Virus record (IMG/VR): IMGVR_UViG_3300035698_000680
Span: 1-32,402 of that record
Direction: 5' to 3' (one strand)
Length of the DNA stretch: 32,402 nucleotides
Source of the DNA: a virus
In this document: piece after piece, positions 1-7,294 of the stretch
Layout: each line of letters begins with the position of its first letter
How positions within the stretch are numbered: the stretch's first letter is position 1
Notes under the pieces: generated by a model
The model's input: only the letters and a program-made list of their open reading frames with translations
What the model was told of the DNA's origin: nothing
The model's database searches: none
Program-made: the position numbers and the translations under genes

Positions 1-466
1 CCTCATGGTCGTCGCAGAAGTTCCCCAAGAACCGTGTCGTGTCCAGACGCATCTCCACCGTGAAGTATCGGGTCGCTGGTTTGTAGCAGTCCTGCAACTC
101 GCAGAGAACCAGATCAATCGGCCACACTTCCCATTCTGGCGTTCCGCATATGGCCCGCTCAGGAAGCATAGGAGGAACCATAGCGTTACGCTCAGATAGC
201 GTCTTCTCCTTATGGCATCCATTGCATAGGAGTTGACACTTGTCAAGCTCACCTTCCAGGCGCCCCCAGGCATAAGACCAGAATCTAGAAATCTCAAAGG
301 ACTTAAGCAGCGGATTAACATGATCGAACTCTAGACGCGTCTCATACGTCTCCAGAGCTTCCTCATTATCAATACCGCAATGGTTACAGCGCCCGCCCAG
401 GTACGTAAGCATCTCAGCGAACCTATGCCGCCGCCGCCTTGCCTGAGCCATAGCGTTAGTAGTCAT
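1..466 (-). CDS. HNH endonuclease, C-terminus cut by the window edge
   Basis: Reading from ATG at 466 on the minus strand, the frame stays open to the window edge (155 codons), so the stop is missing. Residues 27-30 form a CNHC knuckle, residues 47-49 read FDH (the DH of the HNH motif) and residues 81-85 read CNGCH, giving a zinc-stabilised beta-beta-alpha-metal nuclease fold. An arginine-rich N-terminus (residues 10-15) would suit DNA contact. It is probably a homing-type or packaging-associated HNH enzyme. A GGGGAG ribosome site lies about 10 nt upstream, and the gene starts 11 bp inside the 55-residue ORF before it. The last 50 or so codons (about positions 1-160) lose the CAA/TTG-poor composition of the backbone, so the C-terminus may have been exchanged. 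Confidence 0.75.
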   Translation of the reverse strand, partial: MTTNAMAQARRRRHRFAEMLTYLGGRCNHCGIDNEEALETYETRLEFDHVNPLLKSFEISRFWSYAWGRLEGELDKCQLLCNGCHKEKTLSERNAMVPPMLPERAICGTPEWEVWPIDLVLCELQDCYKPATRYFTVEMRLDTTRFLGNFCDDHE

Positions 467-623
467 CTAGGCTATCTCCCCTGTAGTCTTCTGGATACTT
501 ACTCTTCCGCTTATAGTCCTGAGGACTCTTAAACGTCTCCGCTCTGATCTTAGGAGCCCGTAATTTAGCCTGCCAGGCCAGACGCCGGAGCGTCTTCCTA
601 TCTAGTTCCTCATTATCATCCAT
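456..623 (-). CDS. small basic hypothetical protein (55 aa)
   Basis: A short open frame from ATG at 623 to TAA at 456, encoding a charged, Lys/Arg/Asp-rich peptide that starts MDDNEELDRK and ends DSLDDY. It overlaps the start of the HNH gene by 11 bp, the tight packing seen across the operon, and its codon use matches the backbone (CAG for Gln, no TTG). I recognise no family. Only a weak AGAAAG purine stretch precedes the start. The repeated 70-bp intergenic element at 632-703 lies directly upstream, so this could be the first gene of its own transcript with the HNH enzyme as partner. It could assist or regulate that nuclease, but nothing shows this. Confidence 0.5.
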   Translation of the reverse strand: MDDNEELDRKTLRRLAWQAKLRAPKIRAETFKSPQDYKRKSKYPEDYRGDSLDDY

Positions 624-631
624 CTCATTCT

Positions 632-703
632 TTCTAGTTGTAATTACCCTTCTATCTGTAATTATGTCCAGGAGGACCCTCTAATACAGGGCCACCCCTA
701 ATA
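632..703 (-). promoter_or_regulatory. intergenic repeated element, copy 1
   Basis: This stretch closely matches 12119-12188. On the minus strand both copies share CCCTGTATTA, a variable GGG-containing middle, then TGGACATAATTACAG followed by TAGAAG. CTGTATTA (689-682) and TAATTACAG (664-656) form an imperfect inverted repeat, here around GTCC-TCCT-GGAC. CATAAT resembles a -10 box. Both copies lie just after a stop codon and just before the next gene. It may be a promoter, possibly for the phage sigma-like protein, or a structured leader or attenuator. Confidence 0.55.
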
Positions 704-711
704 ATCTAGGA

Positions 712-1266
712 TTATTCCAATATTAACGCCTGAATACGCCCCTCAGCCCGGATCCGTACCTCCTGTACGCTCTGTTGAGTTTTCCCCAGTACATCCGCTA
801 CCTTAGCGTCATTAAGGATCCCGTCCAGGTAGTAGAGCCCCATAACCCTCCGCTGAGTAGCCGTGAGATAATCCATCGCCCCGTATATAGCGTCTAAGTC
901 ATCAGAGAGATCCTCAGCATCTCCGTAGCTAGGAACCAGCCCAGTAACCTCAGTAGCCTCCCAGGCTACGTTAGCGTGGAATCCATGCCGCCGTAGAGAG
1001 CTTCTAGATCCCGTAGTAGCGAAATCCACGGAAGCGGACATAATCCCCAGATTACGCTTAATCCAGATCCCCGCATAAGCCATAAACTGATTAGGATGGG
1101 TAAATTCCTCCCAGGGAGCCGCATCCCACGACTCTATAAGCGCCAGACGCCCCTCCTGAGCGTACTCCATCGTAGAGCCGCGCTTAGCCTTATTCCACTT
1201 ACGAGCCTCCCATACAGGGAGAAACCCGTACCTAGAAAATAGCCCATCCATATCAGGCTTAATCAT
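712..1266 (-). CDS. sigma-70-like transcription factor
   Basis: Residues 33-74 (MEYAQEGRLALIESWD, then FMAYAGIWIKRNL) follow the sigma-70 region 2 pattern of QEG, hydrophobic helix, F.YA..WI.R, which binds the RNA polymerase clamp and the -10 element. Residues 134-181 (LTATQRRVMGLYYLDG, then a VADVLGKTQQSVQEVR helix-turn-helix) look like region 4.2, which reads the -35 element. At 184 residues it is as short as an ECF or group 3 sigma, and the linker between the regions is unusual. It overlaps the upstream 74-residue gene by 4 bp (ATGA). Inference: it redirects host RNA polymerase to phage promoters. It could instead be a sigma-derived replication or anti-termination protein. Family match by eye only. 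Confidence 0.65.
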   Translation of the reverse strand: MIKPDMDGLFSRYGFLPVWEARKWNKAKRGSTMEYAQEGRLALIESWDAAPWEEFTHPNQFMAYAGIWIKRNLGIMSASVDFATTGSRSSLRRHGFHANVAWEATEVTGLVPSYGDAEDLSDDLDAIYGAMDYLTATQRRVMGLYYLDGILNDAKVADVLGKTQQSVQEVRIRAEGRIQALILE

Positions 1267-1487
1267 CCCAGGAGCCGCTTAGCTTCCGTAACAATATTAT
1301 TCCGTCCTTCATCAGCCTCAGAAGGACCTCCGCTAAGATCCGTAAGCGTATGCTCCGCATCCGTAGCCGCCGCTTCCTTAGCATATCCCGCGCTAACCTT
1401 CTCACCAGTGGTAAGGAAGTGCTCAGCCTGAGCCCGCGTTAGCTTGTACTTACCCATAAGTTTAGTAGCTGCATCCATCGTAATCAT
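1263..1487 (-). CDS. hypothetical protein (74 aa) preceding the sigma-like gene
   Basis: ATG at 1487 with AAGGAG 5 nt upstream; ATGA overlaps at both ends couple it to its neighbours. The first 45 residues (MGKYKLTRAQAEHFLTTGEK) are basic and predicted helical. The rest is acidic and Gly/Ser-rich, ending in a short basic helix. No family recognised. Lying directly before the sigma-like gene, it could be a partner or an anti-sigma-type modulator, but no motif supports that. Confidence 0.6.
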   Translation of the reverse strand: MITMDAATKLMGKYKLTRAQAEHFLTTGEKVSAGYAKEAAATDAEHTLTDLSGGPSEADEGRNNIVTEAKRLLG

Positions 1488-1669
1488 TGTGGCTCCTTAG
1501 TGTCAGCACTTCTAGCGGTTCTAGCCGCTTTCTGATTAGCTTGTAGCCGGAACTCTTGAGCCCGTCTAACTGAGATGCCCTCAGGAGACTGATCTCTACG
1601 CTCTTTTTCCTGCGGAGCAGCTCCTAGGAGAACGATTCCTTTAGTTGTACTGTAAAAGCTTCTAGCCAT
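1484..1669 (-). CDS. hypothetical basic protein (61 aa)
   Basis: Starts at ATG 1669 with AAGGAG 8 nt upstream and ends in an ATGA overlap with the next gene. The product is rich in Arg, Lys, Gln and Ala, without cysteines or hydrophobic stretches; residues 30-50 are probably helical. No family recognised. About 110 bp without a gene separates it from the HNH gene upstream (1670-1780). That gap contains a TTGCAT with a poor -10 17 bp further on, so a promoter cannot be argued firmly. Codon use is backbone-like, which supports a real gene. Confidence 0.55.
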   Translation of the reverse strand: MARSFYSTTKGIVLLGAAPQEKERRDQSPEGISVRRAQEFRLQANQKAARTARSADTKEPQ

Positions 1670-1780
1670 TATACGCTCCTTAGGTAGGTTATGTGTTCTA
1701 CGGTACGCTAAGCTAGTCCAGAATGCAAGCCCTAATCTCCTGCATAGCTTACACTATTTGAATGCCATGCACCGCTCCGA

Positions 1781-2317
1781 TCAGGCTCCGCGGACCATAT
1801 CCCAGGCGACCGGAGCCATAGCTCCCTTACGCATATTACACTCCGCGCATGATGGAAGGAGATTCTCTATATCGTTAGATCCCCCTAAAGCTATTGGCAT
1901 AACATGATCGTAATGCGCCCACGGTTCTCCGCAGTACGCGCATAGTCCGCCCCACTTTTCCACCAGAGCCGTGAGCTCAGTAGGTGACGCGGAGCCAGGA
2001 GCGCCACGCCGTCTAGCATCACTACCAGCCCTAGCCGCCTTCCCCGCTGGAGTCCTACGGTAAGCCGCCCTCTTAGCCTTAGCTTCCGGAGTACTATTAT
2101 AGGCCGCCTTCTTAGCCTTAGCTTCCGGAGTACTGTCGTAAGCCGCCTGCTTAGCCTTACCCGCTGGAGACCTAGCGTAGGCCTCCCTCTTAGCCCTAAC
2201 CTCCGGAGTACTATCGTAAGCCGCCTTCTTAGCCTTAGCTTCCGGAGTACTGTCGTAAGCCGCCTTCTTAGCCTTCTTCTCCTCCTCCGATTGTCCTACC
2301 ATATGCATTAACCCCAT
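1781..2317 (-). CDS. HNH endonuclease with a 13-residue repeat region
   Basis: Residues 119-162 hold a complete HNH domain: C126 and C129 of a zinc knuckle, D137-H138, the LGGSNDIENLLPSC stretch carrying the central Asn, and C157/C160 with N161. This fold cuts DNA with a single metal ion. Residues 15-94 consist of about six copies of a 13-residue unit based on KAKKAAYDSTPEA, a basic helical array seen in many phage HNH proteins and likely to bind DNA. The start overlaps the upstream gene by 10 bp, with only a weak GGA ribosome site. As a free-standing nuclease in the replication operon it may be a homing enzyme or a DNA-processing factor. Confidence 0.85.
   Translation of the reverse strand: MGLMHMVGQSEEEKKAKKAAYDSTPEAKAKKAAYDSTPEVRAKREAYARSPAGKAKQAAYDSTPEAKAKKAAYNSTPEAKAKRAAYRRTPAGKAARAGSDARRRGAPGSASPTELTALVEKWGGLCAYCGEPWAHYDHVMPIALGGSNDIENLLPSCAECNMRKGAMAPVAWDMVRGA
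2036..2275 (-). repeat. 39-bp in-frame tandem repeats inside the HNH gene
   Basis: About six 39-bp units encode the 13-residue KAKKAAYDSTPEA-type repeat. Neighbouring units share long identical DNA blocks such as TTAGCCTTAGCTTCCGGAG on the plus strand. The repeat keeps frame, so units could be gained or lost by recombination or slippage without breaking the gene. Confidence 0.85.
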
Positions 2318-2667
2318 TCCGCTAATTTAGCCTCATCTGGCGGATCAGGAATATCTCCCCGGAAAGTAGCCCTAGCGACCATATGCCGCACTCCCACGAT
2401 CCCAGAGCGCGCCTTAAGGAGCGTCTCCAGGTTCCGCTTCTGAGCTTCCCAGATAGGAGTAAGCGCGATCATCTCCGCCTCCACTGGCCTAGAAATCAGA
2501 ACCTCATCCTTAGCCCCGCCGTGCTTTCCCTGGACCCTTCCTAGCTCATCTAAATACTGGAGATCCACGTAAACCTCCTCCAGAGCTTCCGCCATATCCT
2601 GAATAGCTATCAGAGCTCGCCGCGTGGAAGTTGACATCTCAGGATCAATATTAGGGCGCTTAGACAT
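2308..2667 (-). CDS. hypothetical protein (119 aa) after DNA polymerase
   Basis: Begins in a TAATG overlap with the polymerase stop. It is mostly helical: residues 12-45 (RRALIAIQDMAEALEEVYVD) are amphipathic, and residues 65-95 form another helix with charged flanks. There is no cysteine cluster or obvious catalytic motif. No family recognised. The tight coupling to the polymerase suggests expression with replication and perhaps an accessory role, which is inference from position only. It ends 10 bp inside the following HNH gene. Confidence 0.65.
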   Translation of the reverse strand: MSKRPNIDPEMSTSTRRALIAIQDMAEALEEVYVDLQYLDELGRVQGKHGGAKDEVLISRPVEAEMIALTPIWEAQKRNLETLLKARSGIVGVRHMVARATFRGDIPDPPDEAKLAEWG

Positions 2668-4475
2668 TATGCGAACCTCACTAATTCCGTAGGTAGAGAA
2701 TCAATATCGTAGCCGTGGCCCCAGGACCGTCCGTAAATCTCACCAGACGCCGTAAGGGAAACCTCCCCAAAATCCGTAGTCATAATATCAGCGACCCGTC
2801 CCACGATATCCGGAGCGTTAACCATAGGAGCCTGACCCAGAAATTCATCATGGATAGGGAGTAGGATCCCAGGCCAGATTTCCGCATCATCGCGGAGACG
2901 TAACATAGCCTCCGCCAGAACGTCCCTAGCCGTAGACTGGACCATATAGTTAGTAGCCGCGTACATCCTATCCTTATCCAGCGGAAGTAAACGCCCGCTA
3001 GGAGTCTCGATAGGGCGCGCTCCCTGCCCGCTCCGCTCCTGGAGACGGTTACCGTAACGCTTCACCTCAGGGTAAGCCCTATGGAAACCCTTAAGAGCCG
3101 CTCTAGCTTCCTCAAAGGAAACCTTAGCCCGAATGGAAAGCTTACCCGCTCCGCCCCCGTAAACGATCAGGAAATTAACCATCTTAGCTAGCCGCCTATC
3201 GATAGCGACTAACTCCGCCGTCGTGGTATGGAGATCGATCCCATTATGGATAGCCGCTATCATCTTCTTAGCGCCCGCCATAACCGCCAGGACCCTAAGC
3301 TCTATCTGATCGTAGTCCACGGAGTAAAGAACGTGCCCCGGATCCGCTACCAGCATCCTCCGGATCAGAGCGTCCCTCGAGGGTAACTGGTGGAGAGGAG
3401 GATCAGAAACCGCCATCCTAGCGGTACGCGCCTTAAGAGCCCGGATAGAAGGATGGATACGATCCTCAGAATCCTTAGCCTCCAGCATAGATTCCACGTA
3501 AGACGTACGTAACTTCCCCACCTTAGCGTAAGCCTGGACCATCTCTACCGCTGGATGATTGATACCGTCCAAAGCGTCCGCGGACACCGATAGCTTCCCG
3601 CTAGGAGTCCGAACCGTAAGATCAGCCCCAGCCTCCAGGAGAGCCTTAAGAGCCTGATCGTTAGAGTTAGGATTCTCGATACCCATATGCTGGAGCTTCT
3701 GGAGGAGAATATCCTCCTGATCTAGCAGATACTCCCTTAAAGCCTCCGCATAAGGTACATCCATCAGGATCCCCGTACGCTGGATATCAGCCGCAGCCTC
3801 CTGAGTAGCGTACTCAAAGGAGGCCAGATCCTCCAGCCCCTTCTCCTGGAGCTTCTCAGAGAATATCTCAAAGAGCCCAGCCGTTATAATACAATCCACG
3901 CCCGCGTAATGCTCATAGCTTGGCTCCCCGAACGGTACCCGTAGGAACCGCTCATCCATAGGAACCTTATTCTTACGCGCCCAGTCCTTAAGCGCCTTCT
4001 CCCCATCCCTGAGAGCCGGATCTATATAATGCTCCCCTAGAGGCTTAAGAGCCATTCCCACGCCACCATCAGGACGACCCCGCGGATCCAGAAGATGAGC
4101 CATAACCGCCGTATCAGAACCTAACTTCCATAGCGTATGCTTATAGCCAGCCGCCTCCAGAGAAAGAGCGTCAAAGGAGAGATTATGAGCTACCGGACGC
4201 TGGAGGACCTTTAGAGCATCCTGGACCGCCGTACGGAAATCCTCATATCCTTCCTCCACTGGAATAACCCACGCTTCCCGCTTAGTACCGAACTGGACCA
4301 GCCGGAGCTTCCAGTCCACGCTAAACATCCGGAAGTCCGTAGACTCCGTATCTATAGCTACTGGCCTATGAGCGTTATCGTACACCCATTCTAGGAACTC
4401 CTGGAGATCCTCAGGGACCGTAGCTACCCTAGTGGTAACCGGAGCATCCAGGATCTCATCTGTATAAGTTCTCAT
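2667..4475 (-). CDS. DNA polymerase I family (family A) with 3'-5' exonuclease
   Basis: A 602-residue replicative polymerase. The N-terminal proofreading domain shows ExoI D42-x-E44 (IDTE), ExoII around D102 (AHNLSFDALSLE) and ExoIII Y190xxxD194. The polymerase domain shows motif A at 385-394 (SVDYDQIELR, catalytic D387), motif B with R428, K431, Y439 and G440, and motif C HDE at 542-544. There is no 5'-3' exonuclease domain, as usual for phage enzymes of this size. It overlaps the primase-helicase stop by 4 bp (ATGA), so initiation, unwinding and synthesis are encoded together. The catalytic residues look intact. Whether it prefers unusual nucleotides cannot be told by eye. Confidence 0.95.
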   Translation of the reverse strand: MRTYTDEILDAPVTTRVATVPEDLQEFLEWVYDNAHRPVAIDTESTDFRMFSVDWKLRLVQFGTKREAWVIPVEEGYEDFRTAVQDALKVLQRPVAHNLSFDALSLEAAGYKHTLWKLGSDTAVMAHLLDPRGRPDGGVGMALKPLGEHYIDPALRDGEKALKDWARKNKVPMDERFLRVPFGEPSYEHYAGVDCIITAGLFEIFSEKLQEKGLEDLASFEYATQEAAADIQRTGILMDVPYAEALREYLLDQEDILLQKLQHMGIENPNSNDQALKALLEAGADLTVRTPSGKLSVSADALDGINHPAVEMVQAYAKVGKLRTSYVESMLEAKDSEDRIHPSIRALKARTARMAVSDPPLHQLPSRDALIRRMLVADPGHVLYSVDYDQIELRVLAVMAGAKKMIAAIHNGIDLHTTTAELVAIDRRLAKMVNFLIVYGGGAGKLSIRAKVSFEEARAALKGFHRAYPEVKRYGNRLQERSGQGARPIETPSGRLLPLDKDRMYAATNYMVQSTARDVLAEAMLRLRDDAEIWPGILLPIHDEFLGQAPMVNAPDIVGRVADIMTTDFGEVSLTASGEIYGRSWGHGYDIDSLPTELVRFA

Positions 4476-6901
4476 GCATTCTCTCCCATATCGTTAGTAT
4501 CTGTATAGATACGTTTACGCTCAGCCTCAGTAGTGAGACGTACCCCAGCTATAAATACAGTACCTCCCGCTCCCCTCTTCTTAACTAATCCTCTGGACTC
4601 TAACTCCCTACCTAGCCATCTGGAAGAGTAAGCCGTCTCAGCCGCATCCTCAGCGAAGTCCTCCCACGCCTTAAACGCCGCGGAAAGCTTAACCTCTTCT
4701 CCAGGAGCTTCCACCAGGACCCCAGGGTAATAGCCCGCCAGGAGGTTAGCGTTATCCCGGAGGTTAAGTGTAGCCGCCACTACCGTATCTGGCTCCATAA
4801 GCCCGCTCTTATACCACCAGGAAGCGCCGCGCACCGTCCAGGCCAGAACGCCCTCAGCCTCCTCCCGGAGCTTTTCCCCTAGGTAATGATCCCGCTCCTC
4901 AGGCTTAAAGTACCTAGCGAACGGAACCAGCTTAACCCGCCTCCATAGACCCTCGTCCACTCCCCGGAACTGAGGGAGATGGTTAGTGGCCATAAGGATA
5001 AGATGGCGCGGACGGAACTCCATATCCTCCTGATAGAGATGACGCGCGGTTATCGTATCAGACCCCGTCATAGACTTAACCAGAGCCTCCCGGATAGGGG
5101 CCCCTTGCTCCCCCTCAGCCGTAAGCGTAAGCCGGTTACCGCGGAGCCTAGCTAACTCAGGACTAGCGCCCCCTCTAGACCCAGCCCCCTCAAAGACTGA
5201 GAAAGGAACCGTCTTAACAATAGGACCAAAGATATCATGCAGAGCCTCAAAGAGAACCGTCTTACCGTTAGCGCCATGACCAAAGAAGATAGCCATAGCT
5301 TGCTCCCTAGTGGAGCCCGTAATTCCGTAGCCTATAAGCCGCTGGAGGAAATCCACCATATCGGAATCCTCCACCATAATCTCCTCGAGGAACTTTTCCC
5401 AGCGTGGCGCCTTAGCGTCCGGATCATACGTAGTATCTATCCGGTTAGACATCAGGTAAGCCGGATCCTCCGGACCTAGGCCCCCCGTACGTAGGTTCAC
5501 TACTCCGTTAGCCACTAGGAGGAGATCCTCCCGGTTATCCATATCGTCCGGTTCTACCTCAGGGACTAGAGACGCTATCTCCTTTAGGACCGCATCCCTA
5601 AAGTACGACTGACCCAGCTTACGCCCGATACTGATAGCAAACTCCATTCTAGGAGTACGCTCATCCTCAGGTACGGACCCACCGTACCGGAGGAGGACGT
5701 TACGGAACTTATGGAGCGTAAACCGGAGCTTATGCTCAGACCCAGGCCACCAGACCCCATCAGCATAAACCACCGCTCCATAGCCGCGGATATAGATAAC
5801 GTCCAGATCATTCTCCCGCGCCCACTTAAGGAAAGCGTCCGCAACGCCCGCATTAGTAGAGTCCTCAATACCCCCACTCAGAGGGTCCTTAAGAGTTGAC
5901 ACCGCGGAGTCAGGAATACCAGCCCGGATAGCCTGCATAAGAACGCTCTTAAAGCTATCAGGATCCGCTTCTCTCCAGTCGGTTAGATCCCCGTAATCCT
6001 CCGGAACCAGGAGCGGACGCACATCCAGCCCGCGCTCAGCCAGGGACTTACATAGAGAATCTCTAAATGCATTACCAGCGTTATCATTATCGCCGACAAC
6101 GGAAACCACCATCCCTCCTAGCTTCTCAGCTAGCTCATCTAGGACTATCTCACTCTGAGATAGAGCCGCTCCTCTCAACACTATACTAGTAAGCCCAGCC
6201 CCATAAGCGCTAAGCCCATCAGACGGACCCTCAGTTATGACAGTATGGTCTAACCCATCATCCCGCCGCATATATGCCACTTTAGCCCAGGACTCTCCGC
6301 CCTTACCGTTAGCTAAGCCGGTCCAGCGTACCTCATGATCCGTTAGAGCCCTAGCCTGAGCGCCCATAGGCACGCCCTCCCAGGAAAGGAAAGGAACCAC
6401 AAGCCGCGGAACTGCATTCCAGGAGCGGAGCGTATAACCCCACTCCACGGAATAAGCCGCCGTAACCCCCAGCTTAAGCGCGTCCGCATCCATAGGACTC
6501 AGACCGAACCTATCAGCGATATAGTCCAGACCCATCTTACCTACCGGATCATACTCATCCAGCTTACGATTAGCGGAACGGACCAGGGTAGCTAACTCCT
6601 CGAGCGGTTCCCCCTCAATAGGAGCCGCCTCTCCAACCATAGTAACTCCCTCCATATCCTCAGGCCATCCCCAGGAACCTCCTAGCCCGCTCTGGAGCCC
6701 GCGCTCCTTAAGAGCCTCCACGATCTCCGGAAACTTACATCCAGAGCGACAGTACATAAGGAGCTTACCTGACGCGTTAATGTCAACTTTCAGAGAAGCG
6801 TTACTATCCTCATGAGAGGGACATATAGCTAGAACCCCAGCGCCCTGACGCTTCCAGCCGTCCAGGAGATCCAGAACTGCCCTAGCGTCATTACTCACCA
6901 T
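4472..6901 (-). CDS. primase-helicase fusion (CHC2 zinc finger, TOPRIM, SF3 helicase)
   Basis: An 809-residue multidomain replication protein. C27, H30, C51 and C55 form a CHC2-type zinc site for template recognition. A TOPRIM primase core follows at about 218-275 (ITEGPSDGLSA with E224; VVGDNDNAG with D271 and D273). The C-terminal half is a D5/SF3-type AAA+ helicase: Walker A GHGANGKT at 541-548, an acidic Walker B-like LTLTAEGE at 591-598, sensor ATN at 638-640 and an arginine finger near R654. It would unwind DNA and lay primers for the polymerase encoded next. Its AGGAG ribosome site lies in the 3' end of the preceding zinc-ribbon gene, which it overlaps by 11 bp. Confidence 0.93.
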   Translation of the reverse strand: MVSNDARAVLDLLDGWKRQGAGVLAICPSHEDSNASLKVDINASGKLLMYCRSGCKFPEIVEALKERGLQSGLGGSWGWPEDMEGVTMVGEAAPIEGEPLEELATLVRSANRKLDEYDPVGKMGLDYIADRFGLSPMDADALKLGVTAAYSVEWGYTLRSWNAVPRLVVPFLSWEGVPMGAQARALTDHEVRWTGLANGKGGESWAKVAYMRRDDGLDHTVITEGPSDGLSAYGAGLTSIVLRGAALSQSEIVLDELAEKLGGMVVSVVGDNDNAGNAFRDSLCKSLAERGLDVRPLLVPEDYGDLTDWREADPDSFKSVLMQAIRAGIPDSAVSTLKDPLSGGIEDSTNAGVADAFLKWARENDLDVIYIRGYGAVVYADGVWWPGSEHKLRFTLHKFRNVLLRYGGSVPEDERTPRMEFAISIGRKLGQSYFRDAVLKEIASLVPEVEPDDMDNREDLLLVANGVVNLRTGGLGPEDPAYLMSNRIDTTYDPDAKAPRWEKFLEEIMVEDSDMVDFLQRLIGYGITGSTREQAMAIFFGHGANGKTVLFEALHDIFGPIVKTVPFSVFEGAGSRGGASPELARLRGNRLTLTAEGEQGAPIREALVKSMTGSDTITARHLYQEDMEFRPRHLILMATNHLPQFRGVDEGLWRRVKLVPFARYFKPEERDHYLGEKLREEAEGVLAWTVRGASWWYKSGLMEPDTVVAATLNLRDNANLLAGYYPGVLVEAPGEEVKLSAAFKAWEDFAEDAAETAYSSRWLGRELESRGLVKKRGAGGTVFIAGVRLTTEAERKRIYTDTNDMGENA

Positions 6902-7073
6902 ATTCTCCTAATCCGCTTACTCTCTCTATTGCCGTCACTACTCGGCCAGACCCCTTGCAGATCCAGCAATCAACGGTCGACGTGTAGTCGTTGACATCTT
7001 CCTCTTCGCCTGTCCCATCGCACTTTTTGCAGTCAGCCATCCCTTCCGCAATCGCTTCGTCGTCAGCGCTCAT
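6891..7073 (-). CDS. small zinc-ribbon protein with DnaJ-like CxxCxGxG repeats
   Basis: Two paired knuckles are visible: CKKCDGTG at about residues 15-22 and CWICKGSGR at about 36-44, the pattern of the DnaJ cysteine-rich domain. Such small phage proteins are probably zinc-binding structural or nucleic-acid-binding modules. It starts in an ATGA overlap with the coiled-coil gene and ends inside the primase start. Its DNA uses CAA, TTG and TCG freely, unlike the backbone, except for the last dozen codons (ERVSGLGEYGE), which look backbone-like. The gene therefore appears to be an imported front part joined to a resident 3' end that carries the primase ribosome site. Confidence 0.7.
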   Translation of the reverse strand: MSADDEAIAEGMADCKKCDGTGEEEDVNDYTSTVDCWICKGSGRVVTAIERVSGLGEYGE

Positions 7074-7294
7074 TGGTCGTCGTCCCTCGCCAGTTCACGC
7101 AAACGATTTGTCAGCGATTCTTCGTCATCGAGCACAGCCCGTAAACGTTCGATCTCGAGGTCACGATTTTCAAGCTTGCGTTTCAACACATCAACGATTG
7201 CATCCCTCTCAGCGATCACTTTGCGTTGCTCGATGGACTCGCGCTCGACCTTGGCGGTTCCGTCCAGCATTTTGTTGACTAAGACCCTATCCAT
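7070..7294 (-). CDS. coiled-coil hypothetical protein (74 aa)
   Basis: ATG at 7294 with GGAGG about 5 nt upstream, overlapping the resolvase gene end by 16 bp. From residue 15 on it is an uninterrupted charged helix with leucine, valine and isoleucine at heptad-like spacing (VDVLKRKLENRDLEIERLRA), probably a parallel coiled-coil dimer. No enzymatic motif. Its base use is unlike its neighbours, rich in CAA, TTG, TCG and CGA and with no CTAG, so it belongs to the same imported block as the zinc-ribbon gene after it. The function cannot be read from sequence. Confidence 0.65.
   Translation of the reverse strand: MDRVLVNKMLDGTAKVERESIEQRKVIAERDAIVDVLKRKLENRDLEIERLRAVLDDEESLTNRLRELARDDDQ

Noticed and set aside
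5-199. 64-codon plus-strand frame at the left edge
   Set aside because: Antisense to the HNH gene, which has clear zinc-knuckle and DH motifs on the minus strand.
2036-2275. Possible CRISPR-like array because of regular repeats
   Set aside because: The repeats are contiguous, in frame, without unique spacers, and encode a known type of basic arm in an HNH protein.
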